Positions 53,737-64,000 of a stretch of 64,000 bases of DNA are shown one piece after another. Position numbers and translations under genes: made by a program. The stretch lies in contig JAHCJP010000002.1 in the NCBI GenBank assembly GCA_026126205.1, forward strand, positions 310,001 through 374,000. The letters run 5' to 3'. The first letter of the stretch is position 1, and every line of letters begins with the position of its first letter. Source of the DNA: Maricaulaceae bacterium. Lineage in GTDB: Bacteria; Pseudomonadota; Alphaproteobacteria; Caulobacterales; Maricaulaceae. The notes under the pieces are model-generated. The model did no database searches. It saw only the letters and a list, made by a program, of their open reading frames with translations, and had not been told where the DNA came from.

Positions 53737-54402
53737 ATGATCCCGCACGCCGTTTCGCGCCTCGCCGCCGCCGCCGCTCTCGCTCTTACGCTCTCCGCCT
53801 GCGCCGCGGTCCAGCAGGAACGCTCCGTGGGGCGCAGCATCGACGACGCCAACGCCAATATCGCCATCCGCGCCGCGATGATGCGCGCCGAAGACCACGA
53901 CCTGACCGGCGTGCGGGTGGACGTGTCGCAGGGCGTCGCCCTGCTGGCGGGAACCACGCCGCGCGAGGAGGACCGGCTGATGGCCGAATGTCTCGCCTGG
54001 TCGTCGGTGGCGGTGCGCACGGTGCAGAACGAGATCACGGTCGATGGCCCGCCGACCTTTGGCGACCGCAGCCGCGACGTGTGGATCACCCAGCGCGTGC
54101 GGGGGCGGCTGTTGCGCGACCGATCGGTGCGGCTGATCAATTTCAATGTCGAAACCTTCAACGGCGTCGTCTACCTGATGGGCGTGGCGCGCACGCGGGG
54201 CGAGCTGGAGCGCGCCGCCAGCCACGCCGGCCTGGTTGACGGGGTGGAGCGCGTCGTCACATACGTGCGCGTGCTTGGCGAAGACGAGGAGCCGATATCA
54301 CGCGGCGAACGCCGGGCGCAGATCTGCGGGGCGGAGCCGGTCGCTCCGCCGCTGGACATGCCACAGGACTTGCGCGCCGCGCCGGTGGTCCCCATCGATT
54401 AG
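53737..54402 (+). CDS. BON-domain outer-membrane lipoprotein (DolP-like)
   Basis: 221-aa lipoprotein: lipobox LSAC, Cys22. It has two tandem BON domains, about 45-115 (VDVSQGVALLAGTTPREEDR) and about 125-190 (FNVETFNGVVYLMGVARTR). DolP in enterobacteria supports outer-membrane integrity and BAM function. A variable Pro-rich tail ends the protein. Context after rsmI-yraN matches E. coli, where yraP/dolP follows. GGAG precedes the start. Confidence 0.85.
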   Translation: MIPHAVSRLAAAAALALTLSACAAVQQERSVGRSIDDANANIAIRAAMMRAEDHDLTGVRVDVSQGVALLAGTTPREEDRLMAECLAWSSVAVRTVQNEITVDGPPTFGDRSRDVWITQRVRGRLLRDRSVRLINFNVETFNGVVYLMGVARTRGELERAASHAGLVDGVERVVTYVRVLGEDEEPISRGERRAQICGAEPVAPPLDMPQDLRAAPVVPID

Positions 54403-54436
54403 GCGGCCGGCGCCGGCCGGGCGGAAGAGGGACGAC

Positions 54437-55384
54437 ATGACCTATCGCGTCGCCGTGCAGATGGACCCGGTGGAGGGCGTCAATATCGACGCCGACACCA
54501 CCTTCGCGCTGATGGAGGCGGCCCAGGCGCGCGGCGCCCTGCTGTGGACTTTCCAGCCCCAGCATCTGTCCTGGGTCTCGGGCAAGGTGATCGCCCGGGC
54601 GCGGCCGGTGACGCTGCGCCGCAAACCGGGCGACCACGCCGTACAGGGCGATCCGATCATGCTCGACCTGGCCCGCGACGCCGACGTGGTGCTGATGCGC
54701 CAGGACCCGCCCTTCGACATGGCCTATCAGACCGCGGCGCATGTGCTGGAGCATCTGCAGGGCGACACGCTGGTGCTGAACGATCCGTTCTGGGTGCGCT
54801 CCAGCCCGGAGAAGCTCAGCCCGCTGCTGTTTCCGGACCTGATCCCGCCGACGCTGATCTCGCGCGATCTCGCCGCCTTGCGCGCCTTCCGCGAGAGCCA
54901 TGGCGACATCATCCTGAAACCGCTTTACGGCAATGGCGGCTATGGCGTGTTCCGCATCGGCCCGGACGACGGCAATTTCAGCGCGCTGATGGAGCTGTTC
55001 TTCGCCCAGAGCCGCGAGCCGATCGTCGCCCAGGCCTATCTGCCGGCGGTGATGGACGGCGACAAGCGCGTGATCCTGATCGACGGCGAGGCCGCGGGCG
55101 CCATCAACCGCCGCCCGCAGAAGGGCGAAACGCGTTCGAACCTGCATGTCGGCGGCCAGGCTGAGCCGGCGGAGCTGTCCGACGCCGACCGCCATGTCTG
55201 CGCCGTCATCGGCCCGATGCTGAAAGAGCGCGGCCTGGTGCTGGCCGGGATCGACGTGATCGGCGGCAAGCTGACCGAAATCAACGTCACTTCGCCCACC
55301 GGGCTGCAGGAACTGAAACGCTTTTCCGGCGTCGACGCCGCGGCGCTGTTCTGGGACGCCGCCGAACGGCGGATGCGGCGCTAG
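54437..55384 (+). CDS. gshB: Glutathione synthetase
   Basis: 315-aa ATP-grasp ligase that joins glycine to gamma-glutamylcysteine. The N-terminal block VAVQMDPVEGVNIDADTTFAL is typical, with MRQDPPFDMAY in the substrate domain. The ATP-grasp core has IILKPLYGNGGYGVFRI, and the end EINVTSPTGLQELKRF is the family signature. It starts 34 bp after the BON gene and probably ends this operon; the stop codon lies in an inverted repeat. Confidence 0.95.
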   Translation: MTYRVAVQMDPVEGVNIDADTTFALMEAAQARGALLWTFQPQHLSWVSGKVIARARPVTLRRKPGDHAVQGDPIMLDLARDADVVLMRQDPPFDMAYQTAAHVLEHLQGDTLVLNDPFWVRSSPEKLSPLLFPDLIPPTLISRDLAALRAFRESHGDIILKPLYGNGGYGVFRIGPDDGNFSALMELFFAQSREPIVAQAYLPAVMDGDKRVILIDGEAAGAINRRPQKGETRSNLHVGGQAEPAELSDADRHVCAVIGPMLKERGLVLAGIDVIGGKLTEINVTSPTGLQELKRFSGVDAAALFWDAAERRMRR

Positions 55385-55448
55385 AGCCTTTAGCGGTCGC
55401 GTGATCGAACCGGTGAACCGGTTCCCACTTCACCTGATCACGCTCTAG
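55381..55448. repeat. Palindromic element at the end of gshB
   Basis: Outer arms CTAGAGC and GCTCTAG and inner arms CGTGATC and GATCACG flank ACCGGT-type sequences. The gshB stop lies in the left arm. It resembles a widespread extragenic repeat of alphaproteobacteria and may serve as a terminator. Confidence 0.65.
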
Positions 55449-55591
55449 AAGGCGCGATTTCACGAACCTGTAATCAACCGGACGCCGGAGCGGGCTTATT
55501 CAGGCCCTGATTTTGTATGAAGCCAGTCCGAACGGCCGGGCGCCGCGCCAGACTGGCACAGACGCATCCGGCGAAATGGCGAGCAGGACCG

Positions 55592-57016
55592 ATGCCGATA
55601 TTGCCTTCCGCCCACGCCAGTCAGGCCTTTGGCGGCCGCCGGGTCGACTTTTTCGCCGTTCCGGGCGAGGCGGCGGCGGCGGAGCGCCCGCGCGCCAACC
55701 TGCGGCGTTTCCGCGACGACAGCGGCCAGTATGAAACCCTGAAACTCGCCGATCCGCGCCTCTCTGCCGATCCCGGCGAAGCGGTGACCGTGCTGCGCGT
55801 GCAGACCGGGCCGAACCGGCGCTCGCTGCCGGCGGCGCTGGTCAACCATGCGCGCGGCGAATGGGCGTACTGCAAGCCCGCGGGCTCGCGGTTGCTGGCC
55901 CGGGCCGGCGTGTCGCGCGGCGCCAACTGGGCGTTGACCATGCTGGCGCTGACGCTCTCTGCGCTGGCCGCGGCCTGGCCCTATCTCGCCGCCGTGGCGG
56001 CAGAGATCAGCCCGGCGTTGCGCCTGCCCGCCTTCGACATAATGGCTTTCATCGCTGCGCAGGCGCCGTTTCTGACCGGGCTCGATCCCGCCGGTTTCCT
56101 GCCCGCCGCGGCGCGTAACGCCCTGTCCGCCGTCCTGCCGGCGGCGGCGCACGGCCCGGTTCTGGCCGGGCTTGCGCTGGGCGTGCTGGCGCTGACCGCT
56201 TTCTGGGCGCGCAGCTGGCGCATTATCTGGGTTCCGGCTTTCATTCTCGCCGCGCTTGTGGCGGGGTTGATGCTGGGCGCGGCTTCACCCGCCAGCGTGA
56301 TGCTGGCCGCCCTTGGCGGCGGCGCGGCGCTGTTCCTGATCGGCGGCTTCGCCAACCGGTCACGTGACCGCGCGCGGCTGGAAGCCCGCATCGCCATGCT
56401 GTGCGAGCACCTGTTGCGGCATCCGCCGGAAGAACGGGTGTCGAGCCCGTCGGCGATCTCCGCCGCCTCGCTGGCGGCGCCCGCCGCCGTGCTGGCCGCC
56501 CGGGCGGAGCAGCGTGAGCACGCGCCGGACACGAATGAACCGGAACCGGCGGCGTCCGAAGCCGAGGCCGATGCCGAACCGGCGCCTGAAGCCGACGCTT
56601 CCGACGCTTCCGACGCCGCCGATCTGCCGTCAGACGCCGAGCTGGCCGCCGCCCGCGCCGCCGCCGGGGCCGAGGCCGGCGAAGCGGCGGGCGATGAGGC
56701 GCCGCGCCAGCATCGCGCCCCGGAAACCGTTGAACCCGCCGCCGGACATCCGTCCCGCGACATCGCCCTGCCCGAACCGCCGCCGATGCCCGCCGGAGAA
56801 GAATCGGCCGCCGCAGACGAGGCTCGGGACGCCGGGGATGAACCGCGCCGCAACGCCGCCGCGGCGGGCGCCGGAACGCCGGATTTCGACGATCCGCTGG
56901 CCGCCCGCGACCACGATCCGCTGCTGGCCGAGCCGGACGACCCGATGCTGGCCGACGACGCCCCGGCGCCCGAGATCGAGCGAGGAGACGAAGAACCGGA
57001 GGACGCTCGCCGCTAG
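55592..57016 (+). CDS. Membrane protein with acidic disordered C-terminus, unknown
   Basis: 474-aa protein I do not recognise. Residues ~1-110 are soluble; transmembrane helices fall at ~112-138, ~190-212, ~218-238 and ~240-260. The last ~180 residues are Ala/Glu/Asp/Pro-rich and probably disordered, ending IERGDEEPEDARR. ATG at 55592, with AGCAGGA upstream, is preferred to one 25 codons earlier. No enzymatic motif is visible. It follows gshB and precedes the serine hydrolase without close coupling. Confidence 0.65.
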   Translation: MPILPSAHASQAFGGRRVDFFAVPGEAAAAERPRANLRRFRDDSGQYETLKLADPRLSADPGEAVTVLRVQTGPNRRSLPAALVNHARGEWAYCKPAGSRLLARAGVSRGANWALTMLALTLSALAAAWPYLAAVAAEISPALRLPAFDIMAFIAAQAPFLTGLDPAGFLPAAARNALSAVLPAAAHGPVLAGLALGVLALTAFWARSWRIIWVPAFILAALVAGLMLGAASPASVMLAALGGGAALFLIGGFANRSRDRARLEARIAMLCEHLLRHPPEERVSSPSAISAASLAAPAAVLAARAEQREHAPDTNEPEPAASEAEADAEPAPEADASDASDAADLPSDAELAAARAAAGAEAGEAAGDEAPRQHRAPETVEPAAGHPSRDIALPEPPPMPAGEESAAADEARDAGDEPRRNAAAAGAGTPDFDDPLAARDHDPLLAEPDDPMLADDAPAPEIERGDEEPEDARR

Positions 57017-57083
57017 GGTTCGGACCCGGACCCAGGGCCTTTCCCGGCTTGACCTCGCCGCCCGCATGGCGCACCCGTGCGCC

Positions 57084-58223
57084 ATGACCGCAAACCCTCC
57101 CGAGATTCATGGCTTCGCCGCGCCGGGCTTCGAGCCGGTGCGCGACGTCTTCGCCGATAACTGGCGCCAGAGCGATGAAATCGGCGCCGCCTTCGCCGCC
57201 CATATCCGCGGCGAGCCTGTGGTGGATTTGTGGGCCGGGTGGGCGGACCGTCAGCGCACGCGGCCGTGGGCGGAAAACACCATCGTTCCGGTGTTCTCGA
57301 CCGGCAAGGCGGTGACGGCGCTGGCCATGGCCTGGCTCGCCGATCAACACGAGGTGGATTACGAGGCGCGGGTCGCGGACTACTGGCTGGAGTTCGCGGC
57401 CAACGGCAAGGCGGGCGTCACCGTCGCCCAGGCGCTGTCGCATCAGGCCGGGCTGTCCGGAATCTCCGAACCGATGGAGGCCGGCGACTGGTTCGATCGC
57501 GATCTGATAGAGCGCAAGCTGGCCGCCCAGGCGCCGTTATGGCCGCTGTCGGAGGGCGGATCGGGCTATCACCCCATCACCTTCGGCTTCATCGCCGACG
57601 CCATCGCCCGGCGCACGGACGGGCGCAGCACCGGCGCCCTATTGCGCGAGGAGATCTGCGGCCCGCGCGGCATCGACTTTTTCATCGGCACGCCGGAAAG
57701 CGAGCACGCCCGCTGCGCCGAACATGTATTGCCGCCGCGGACGCCGAATCTCGGCAAGCTGAACCCGGTCAAGGAGGCCGCCTTCCTGAAGCCCTGGTCC
57801 AGCCCCGGCCGCCGCGGGGCGGTGGAATGGCGCAAGGCGGAGTTTCCCGCCGCCAACGGCCATGGGACGGCGCGGGCGATATCCGCCCTGATGGGCGTGT
57901 TCGCCAACGCCGGAAAACTGGGCGAAGAGCGGCTGGTCTCCGAAGCGGTCATCGCCGCCGCGATGGCCGAGCGCGTCTCCGGCCCCGACCGGGTTCTGCC
58001 CTTCGACCTGTCCTTCGGGGCGGGCGTGATGCGCAACAAGGGCGCCTGGGCCTACGGGCCGGAGGAAAACGTCGTCGGCCATTACGGTTTCGGCGGCTCC
58101 TGCGGCTTCGCCGATCCGGTGCGCGGCCTGTCCGGAAGCTATGTCATGAACCGCCAGATGGACGTGCTGGTGGGCGATGAGCGCGCCACGCGCCTGATCG
58201 CGGCGCTCTATGGCTGTCTTTAG
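57084..58223 (+). CDS. Serine hydrolase (class C beta-lactamase/esterase family)
   Basis: 379-aa member of the beta-lactamase-related EstB-type family. The nucleophile motif STGK is at 72-75 (Ser72, Lys75). The second motif is the Tyr-containing GGSGYHPITFG region near 155, and GHYGFGGS near 333 replaces the KTG box. Proteins like this act as esterases or on small lactones rather than as antibiotic-resistance enzymes. There is no signal peptide. An ATG six codons upstream (57066) is an alternative start. Confidence 0.85.
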   Translation: MTANPPEIHGFAAPGFEPVRDVFADNWRQSDEIGAAFAAHIRGEPVVDLWAGWADRQRTRPWAENTIVPVFSTGKAVTALAMAWLADQHEVDYEARVADYWLEFAANGKAGVTVAQALSHQAGLSGISEPMEAGDWFDRDLIERKLAAQAPLWPLSEGGSGYHPITFGFIADAIARRTDGRSTGALLREEICGPRGIDFFIGTPESEHARCAEHVLPPRTPNLGKLNPVKEAAFLKPWSSPGRRGAVEWRKAEFPAANGHGTARAISALMGVFANAGKLGEERLVSEAVIAAAMAERVSGPDRVLPFDLSFGAGVMRNKGAWAYGPEENVVGHYGFGGSCGFADPVRGLSGSYVMNRQMDVLVGDERATRLIAALYGCL

Positions 58224-58227
58224 ATAC

Positions 58228-58258
58228 GAAAAGGCCCCGGAGCGGCGCTCCGGGGCCT
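58228..58258 (-). terminator. Rho-independent terminator of the pnp operon
   Basis: AGGCCCCGGAGC (58232-58243) pairs perfectly with GCTCCGGGGCCT (58247-58258) around a 3-nt loop, followed on the minus strand by TTTTC. It may also slow the convergent hydrolase transcript. Confidence 0.85.
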
Positions 58259-58284
58259 GATCATTCAGGGATCGCGGAAAGCGC

Positions 58285-60411
<2,127 letters not shown>

Positions 60412-60442
60412 GTCGTCTTTCAGCTTTCCCGCGCGGAGGCGT

Positions 60443-60712
60443 CTAGCGGCGCAGGCCCAGCTTCTCGATGACCGCCTGGTAGCGGCCCTCATCCTTGGCT
60501 TTCAGATAGTCGAGAAGCCGGCGGCGCTGTGAAACCATCTTCAGCAGGCCGCGGCGGGAATGGTTGTCCTTCTTGTGAGTCTTGAAGTGCTCGGTGAGGT
60601 TGGCGATGCGCTCGGAAAGAATCGCGATCTGCACCTCCGGCGAGCCGGTGTCGCCCTTTCCGCGGGCGTGTTCGGATATGAGCGCGCCTTTGCGCTCGGT
60701 CGTGATCGACAT
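60443..60712 (-). CDS. rpsO: 30S ribosomal protein S15
   Basis: 89-aa S15, with the family block [16 protein letters not shown] and the end KLGLRR. It binds the 16S three-way junction and helps form the subunit platform. Its position before pnp is standard. A short GGCCCG/CGGGCC hairpin (60740-60755) precedes its ribosome site and might take part in autoregulation; this is only inference. Confidence 0.97.
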   Translation of the reverse strand: MSITTERKGALISEHARGKGDTGSPEVQIAILSERIANLTEHFKTHKKDNHSRRGLLKMVSQRRRLLDYLKAKDEGRYQAVIEKLGLRR

Positions 60713-60759
60713 CGTCGGGTCGTCCTTTTCGTCCTTTCGGGCCCGCCTTCGGGCCGGGT

Positions 60760-61713
60760 TCAGTCCATGTTGAAGACGCGCACCGGAGAGAACTTCCCCG
60801 CACGCGCATCGCCAAGGGCCACCGGGCTGTCTCCACGCATCGCCAGCGCGGCTTGCGTCCAGTCCCTGCCCCCGGCCTCTCGCGGCCGGCGCAGGGCGGC
60901 AAGCTCCTTGGCTTGGCGCGGAAGCAGGACGATGGCCCGTCCTTGCCTTATCTGGAAGGCTTCCTCCTCGGTCACGGCCAGGGCCGGGATGTCGTCCAGC
61001 GCGGTCTGGACCGGGAGCAGCGCCTCCAAGGCGCGGCCCTTATGAGCCATTTCCCTCAAAACGTCCAGCGTCACGGCGGCGCTGGCGGAAAACGGGCCGA
61101 CACGCACCCGGCGCAGGGCGGCGACATGGCCCTCGGCCCCCAGCGCGGCGGCGAGATCGCGGGCCAGCGCGCGCACATAGGCGCCCTTGCCGCAAACCAT
61201 TTCGATGACGGCGAGACCGGGCGACGGCGCGTCGAGGAGTTTCAAACCGTCTATCCGCACCTTGCGTGGTTTCAGGTCGACGCTTTCGCCCGCGCGGGCG
61301 AGATCATAAGCGCGTTCGCCGTCGATCTTGATCGCCGAATAGGCGGGCGGAACCTGCTCGATCTCGCCCTCGAAATCCTTCAGCGCCGCCTCGATGGCCG
61401 CGCGGTCCGGGCGCACGTCCGACCGCGACGTTACATCGCCTTCAGCGTCAAGCGTGTCGGTGCTTTCCCCCCATTTGACCGTGAAGCGGTAGGTTTTCAC
61501 GCCCTCCATGGCGAAGGGCACGGTTTTGGTGGCCTCGCCCAGCGCGATGGGCAGCACGCCGGTGGCCAGCGGGTCGAGCGTACCCGCATGGCCGGCCTTT
61601 CTGGCGTCGAACAGGCGGCGCACCGCCGATACCGCCTGGGTGGAGGTCATGTCCGACGGCTTGTCGAGGATCAGCCAGCCATGGACGTCCTGGCCCTTCT
61701 TGCGCCGGGCCAT
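60760..61713 (-). CDS. truB: tRNA pseudouridine-55 synthase
   Basis: 317-aa TruB. The N-terminal [17 protein letters not shown], catalytic Asp in [17 protein letters not shown] and [18 protein letters not shown] are all typical. It makes pseudouridine 55 in the T loop of tRNAs. Its start overlaps the rbfA stop (TGATG). Confidence 0.96.
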   Translation of the reverse strand: MARRKKGQDVHGWLILDKPSDMTSTQAVSAVRRLFDARKAGHAGTLDPLATGVLPIALGEATKTVPFAMEGVKTYRFTVKWGESTDTLDAEGDVTSRSDVRPDRAAIEAALKDFEGEIEQVPPAYSAIKIDGERAYDLARAGESVDLKPRKVRIDGLKLLDAPSPGLAVIEMVCGKGAYVRALARDLAAALGAEGHVAALRRVRVGPFSASAAVTLDVLREMAHKGRALEALLPVQTALDDIPALAVTEEEAFQIRQGRAIVLLPRQAKELAALRRPREAGGRDWTQAALAMRGDSPVALGDARAGKFSPVRVFNMD

Positions 61714-62114
61714 CAGTCCTGACTCTCGCCATCGAGATCGCGCTGGACCTCAGGCCGCGCGAGCAGCTCGTCCACCCTGGTGGCGGCGTCGAAACGGTCA
61801 TCGGGGTGGAAGCGCAGTTCCGGCGTGAAGCGCAAGTCGATCATCCGGCCCAGCTTGCCGCGCAGGAAGCCGGCCACCCGGTTCAGGCCGGCCGCGATGG
61901 CCGCCGCATCGCCCGCGCCCAGCGGCGCCACATAGACGCGGGCCGATTTCAGGTCCGGACTGGGGCGCACCTCGGTGACGCTGACCAGTACGCCCGTCAG
62001 CGCGGCGTCCCGAAGCTCCTCACGCTGAATGATTTCAGCCAGCGCATGGCGGATCAGCTCCCCGGCGCGCAGCTGCCGCTGCGACGGGCCCTTCGGCGCA
62101 TGGTGGCGGGACAT
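61713..62114 (-). CDS. rbfA: 30S ribosome-binding factor A
   Basis: 133-aa KH-fold factor for 16S 5' end maturation, beginning [20 protein letters not shown], typical for alphaproteobacteria. A GTG three codons earlier (62121-62123) is an alternative start. [14 protein letters not shown] near the end is conserved. The gene is coupled to truB by overlap. Confidence 0.94.
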   Translation of the reverse strand: MSRHHAPKGPSQRQLRAGELIRHALAEIIQREELRDAALTGVLVSVTEVRPSPDLKSARVYVAPLGAGDAAAIAAGLNRVAGFLRGKLGRMIDLRFTPELRFHPDDRFDAATRVDELLARPEVQRDLDGESQD

Positions 62115-62168
62115 GGTGTTCACCCGGTCGGCGCGGGCGCGGCGGGATCGAACCGGCGCGGCCTGTCA

Positions 62169-63419
62169 TCACAAGGGGGCGGGGTCTAACGCGGCTTTTC
62201 CATCATTGCAAGCCGCGCCCGCCAGCGCAGGCTCGGCTTCACCGGCGAGGCTGGCGAGCGGCAGGCCGCCGGGGGGCGCCGGCGCCGGCGCCTCGGGCCC
62301 GAACAGGTCGCCGCTGAAGAAGCTGGCGCCGGCCTCGTGCAGTTGCTGCAGAGCGGCGAGGGTCGGCGCGCGGCTGACATAGGTCTGCGCGCCCAGGGAT
62401 TCGGCGGCGGCGGCGAAACTGCGCGCCAGGTTCAGCCGTTGCGGGGAATAGCCGTCGCCCGCATCGGGCTTCGGCGCGGTGAAGCCGAAAACATCGATTC
62501 CGCAGCCGTCGAAGCGCTCCAGTTCACGTGCGTCCAGCGCTGTGTGCGCCAGCAGGCTGGCGCAATAGGGGCGTACGCACCGGAACACTTCCTGCCGGCG
62601 GCTGGAAGGCGCGCCTTGCGGCGTTCCGGAGATGCGCAGGGCCGCGTAGCGACGCATCGTTTCGGGCAGCATGCGCAGGAACGACAGATACTGAACCCGC
62701 GCCGCCGGAGCGGCCAGGGTTTCATAACTCACCGGCAGGCTGATGGCGCATTTGCGTCCCCGGGCCATCAGGGCGTCGAAAGCCGCGGCGGCGGCTTCTG
62801 CGGCGGCGCAATCCAGCTCCAGGAACGCTTCGGGGTCGTCATGGCCCATCAGGATATCGCGCCCGTAAAGCAGTTTGCCGGACAACACCGCGCGCGGCGT
62901 GCAGAACCAGGCGCCGATGGCCTCGCGCCCGGCGTTCCAGACCGGGCGGTAGACAATGCTGATCTGTCCCGGGGTGATCTGGCTGAAGCCGGGCCCGTCA
63001 TTGGCCGCATGGCCATTGTGCGGCGGCTGGACCGTCAGCCCGGCCAGCGCGTCAAGATCGTCCACGCGGCGGGATTCGGAGCGGATCTGCAGACTGCGCA
63101 GGAATTCGTCGCCGAGATAGAAACCGTTGAGTTCGATGGAGATCGCGGCGGCGCGCGCCGCCGCCATCCCGGCGCGCCGGGGATGGAACACGATCAGGAA
63201 TCCGCCCTCGCAGCGCATCAGATAGTCATCAGGTTGCAACCGCTTGCGGATGAAATTCTCGCTGACCATCAGCACCCGGCGTCGCAGGCGCGGCCAGCTG
63301 CGCCCCGCGCCCTGGCGGATCAGGTTCAGGCCGATGATGTGACACAGCGCCGGCGCCGCCGGGCCCGCCTGCAGGATGCGGCGGCGCAGATCTTCCATCA
63401 GCTTCGCGTTCGCGACCAT
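62169..63419 (-). CDS. Degenerate GGDEF/EAL-like protein, unknown function
   Basis: 416 aa from the ATG at 63417-63419, which has GGAAAGGGG upstream; an ATG 14 codons earlier is also possible. The N-terminal half (YLMRCEGGFLIVFHP) looks like a GGDEF fold in which the active-site signature is lost. The C-terminal half has EAL-like spacing, ending with VSRAPTLAALQQLHEAGASF and FSGDLFGP, but none of the catalytic Glu/Asp motifs is clear. It is probably non-catalytic, perhaps a binding or scaffold protein. It sits between infB and rbfA in the same direction, an unusual place. Confidence 0.6.
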   Translation of the reverse strand: MVANAKLMEDLRRRILQAGPAAPALCHIIGLNLIRQGAGRSWPRLRRRVLMVSENFIRKRLQPDDYLMRCEGGFLIVFHPRRAGMAAARAAAISIELNGFYLGDEFLRSLQIRSESRRVDDLDALAGLTVQPPHNGHAANDGPGFSQITPGQISIVYRPVWNAGREAIGAWFCTPRAVLSGKLLYGRDILMGHDDPEAFLELDCAAAEAAAAAFDALMARGRKCAISLPVSYETLAAPAARVQYLSFLRMLPETMRRYAALRISGTPQGAPSSRRQEVFRCVRPYCASLLAHTALDARELERFDGCGIDVFGFTAPKPDAGDGYSPQRLNLARSFAAAAESLGAQTYVSRAPTLAALQQLHEAGASFFSGDLFGPEAPAPAPPGGLPLASLAGEAEPALAGAACNDGKAALDPAPL

Positions 63420-63540
63420 GTTCGGCCCCTTTCCGGACCGTTCATCCCGCAGCGTCGCCATTATCCGTGTGCGCCGCGTCCGCGCTCAAGGCGAGGCGGC
63501 GGACATGCTTTCCACCCGGTTAGGGGGCGGGGTGTGCATT

Positions 63541-63574
63541 AACAAAGGGGGTGGCGCCCTGCGGCGCCGCCCCC
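63541..63574 (-). terminator. Terminator-like hairpin after infB
   Basis: GGGGGTGGCGCC (63547-63558) pairs with GGCGCCGCCCCC (63563-63574), one mismatch, followed on the minus strand by TTTGTTAATG. It implies that the degenerate GGDEF/EAL-like gene and rbfA have their own promoter. Confidence 0.65.
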
Positions 63575-63599
63575 TGCAAACAGTCTGAATGCGTTCAGG

Positions 63600-64000
63600 T
63601 CAGAGCTTGCGCTCGATCTCCTCGACCGTGAAGCACTCGATGCGGTCGCCCTTCTGGATATCCTGGTAGTTCTCGAAGGCCATGCCGCACTCGGTGCCGG
63701 CGCGGACTTCCTCCACCTCGTCCTTGAAGCGTTTCAGGGTCGACAGCTTGCCTTCGTGGATCACCACGTCGTCGCGCAGCAGACGCACGCCGCAGCCGCG
63801 CCGGACCACGCCCTCGCTGACGCGGCAGCCGGCCACCTTGCCCACCCGGGTTATGCTGAACACCTCCAGGATGTCGGCGTAACCGATGAAGGTCTCGCGC
63901 TTCTCCGGCGCCAGCAGGCCTTCCAGCGTACCCTTCACATCATCAATGACGTCGTAAATCACCGAGTAGTAGCGGATCTCGACCTTCTCCTGTTCGGCTA
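63600..64000 (-). CDS. infB: Translation initiation factor IF-2, C-terminal part
   Basis: The last 133 codons of IF-2; the gene continues past the right edge. Visible are [42 protein letters not shown] and the closing [19 protein letters not shown], all from domains IV-VI, which bind the initiator fMet-tRNA. It heads the rbfA-truB-rpsO-pnp cluster. Confidence 0.95.
   Translation of the reverse strand, partial: AEQEKVEIRYYSVIYDVIDDVKGTLEGLLAPEKRETFIGYADILEVFSITRVGKVAGCRVSEGVVRRGCGVRLLRDDVVIHEGKLSTLKRFKDEVEEVRAGTECGMAFENYQDIQKGDRIECFTVEEIERKL

Noticed and set aside
60740..60755. Hairpin before rpsO as a defined S15-binding regulator
   Set aside because: Only a 6-bp stem with a four-base loop; no pseudoknot or known S15 motif could be identified by eye.

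Overview
The window is a GC-rich chromosomal segment from an alphaproteobacterium. The gene order is the classic origin-proximal order of Caulobacterales and relatives such as Hyphomonadaceae or Maricaulales. On one side lie ppsR-maf-aroE-coaE-dnaQ, reading left. On the other lie hemE-hemH-hemJ-rho-mnmE-mnmG-rsmG-parA-parB, reading right. Between the two arms is a 448-bp non-coding gap with DnaA-box-like sites and an AT-rich tract, which I call the probable chromosomal origin (oriC). Three parS sites 11-15 kb away, a CenR-like regulator and an NtrZ-like protein support this placement. I see no rRNA, tRNA, CRISPR array, insertion sequence or prophage.

Layout. 0-5.3 kb: a truncated SulP transporter, then the three-gene operon for the osmolyte N-acetylglutaminylglutamine amide (NAGGN). 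5.6-12.1 kb: a DJ-1/PfpI-like protein without the catalytic Cys, an SDR, and the giant NAD-glutamate dehydrogenase. 12.1-16.5 kb: the leftward, translationally coupled ppsR-maf-aroE-coaE-dnaQ operon plus a hydrolase. 16.5-16.9 kb: oriC. 16.9-21.0 kb: late haem genes and rho. hemH is frameshifted at a suspicious G/C homopolymer palindrome. 21.4-27.0 kb: GST, RDD, quinone reductase, phosphodiesterase, dienelactone hydrolase, DUF6489 and mnmE. 27-32 kb: extragenic repeats, parS sites and a 690-aa beta-helix membrane protein placed between mnmE and mnmG.

32-34.4 kb: rsmG-parA-parB. 34.4-39 kb: the leftward DUF3576-leuS-lptE-holA operon. 39-45 kb: a porin-like protein, NtrZ-like protein, ThiE-like protein, YggS, GrpB-like protein, L,D-transpeptidase, CenR-like regulator and a DUF922 protease. 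45.6-49 kb: xth, an unknown gene, a candidate structured small RNA with its own promoter and terminator, lolA, and a DUF2975/XRE module with an unannotated 39-aa membrane peptide. 49.3-58.2 kb: rdgB, hemW, an LpoA-like lipoprotein divergent from rsmI-yraN-BON-gshB, an acidic-tailed membrane protein and a serine hydrolase. 58.3-64 kb: the leftward infB-rbfA-truB-rpsO-pnp cluster, with a degenerate GGDEF/EAL-like gene inserted after infB.

At least three families of intergenic palindromic repeats recur. The features I consider most worth checking are the candidate small RNA at 47.1-47.25 kb, the three operator-like palindromes at 49.2 kb with the linked 39-aa peptide, oriC/parS, the repeat-flanked RDD gene, and the beta-helix gene lying between two parS sites.
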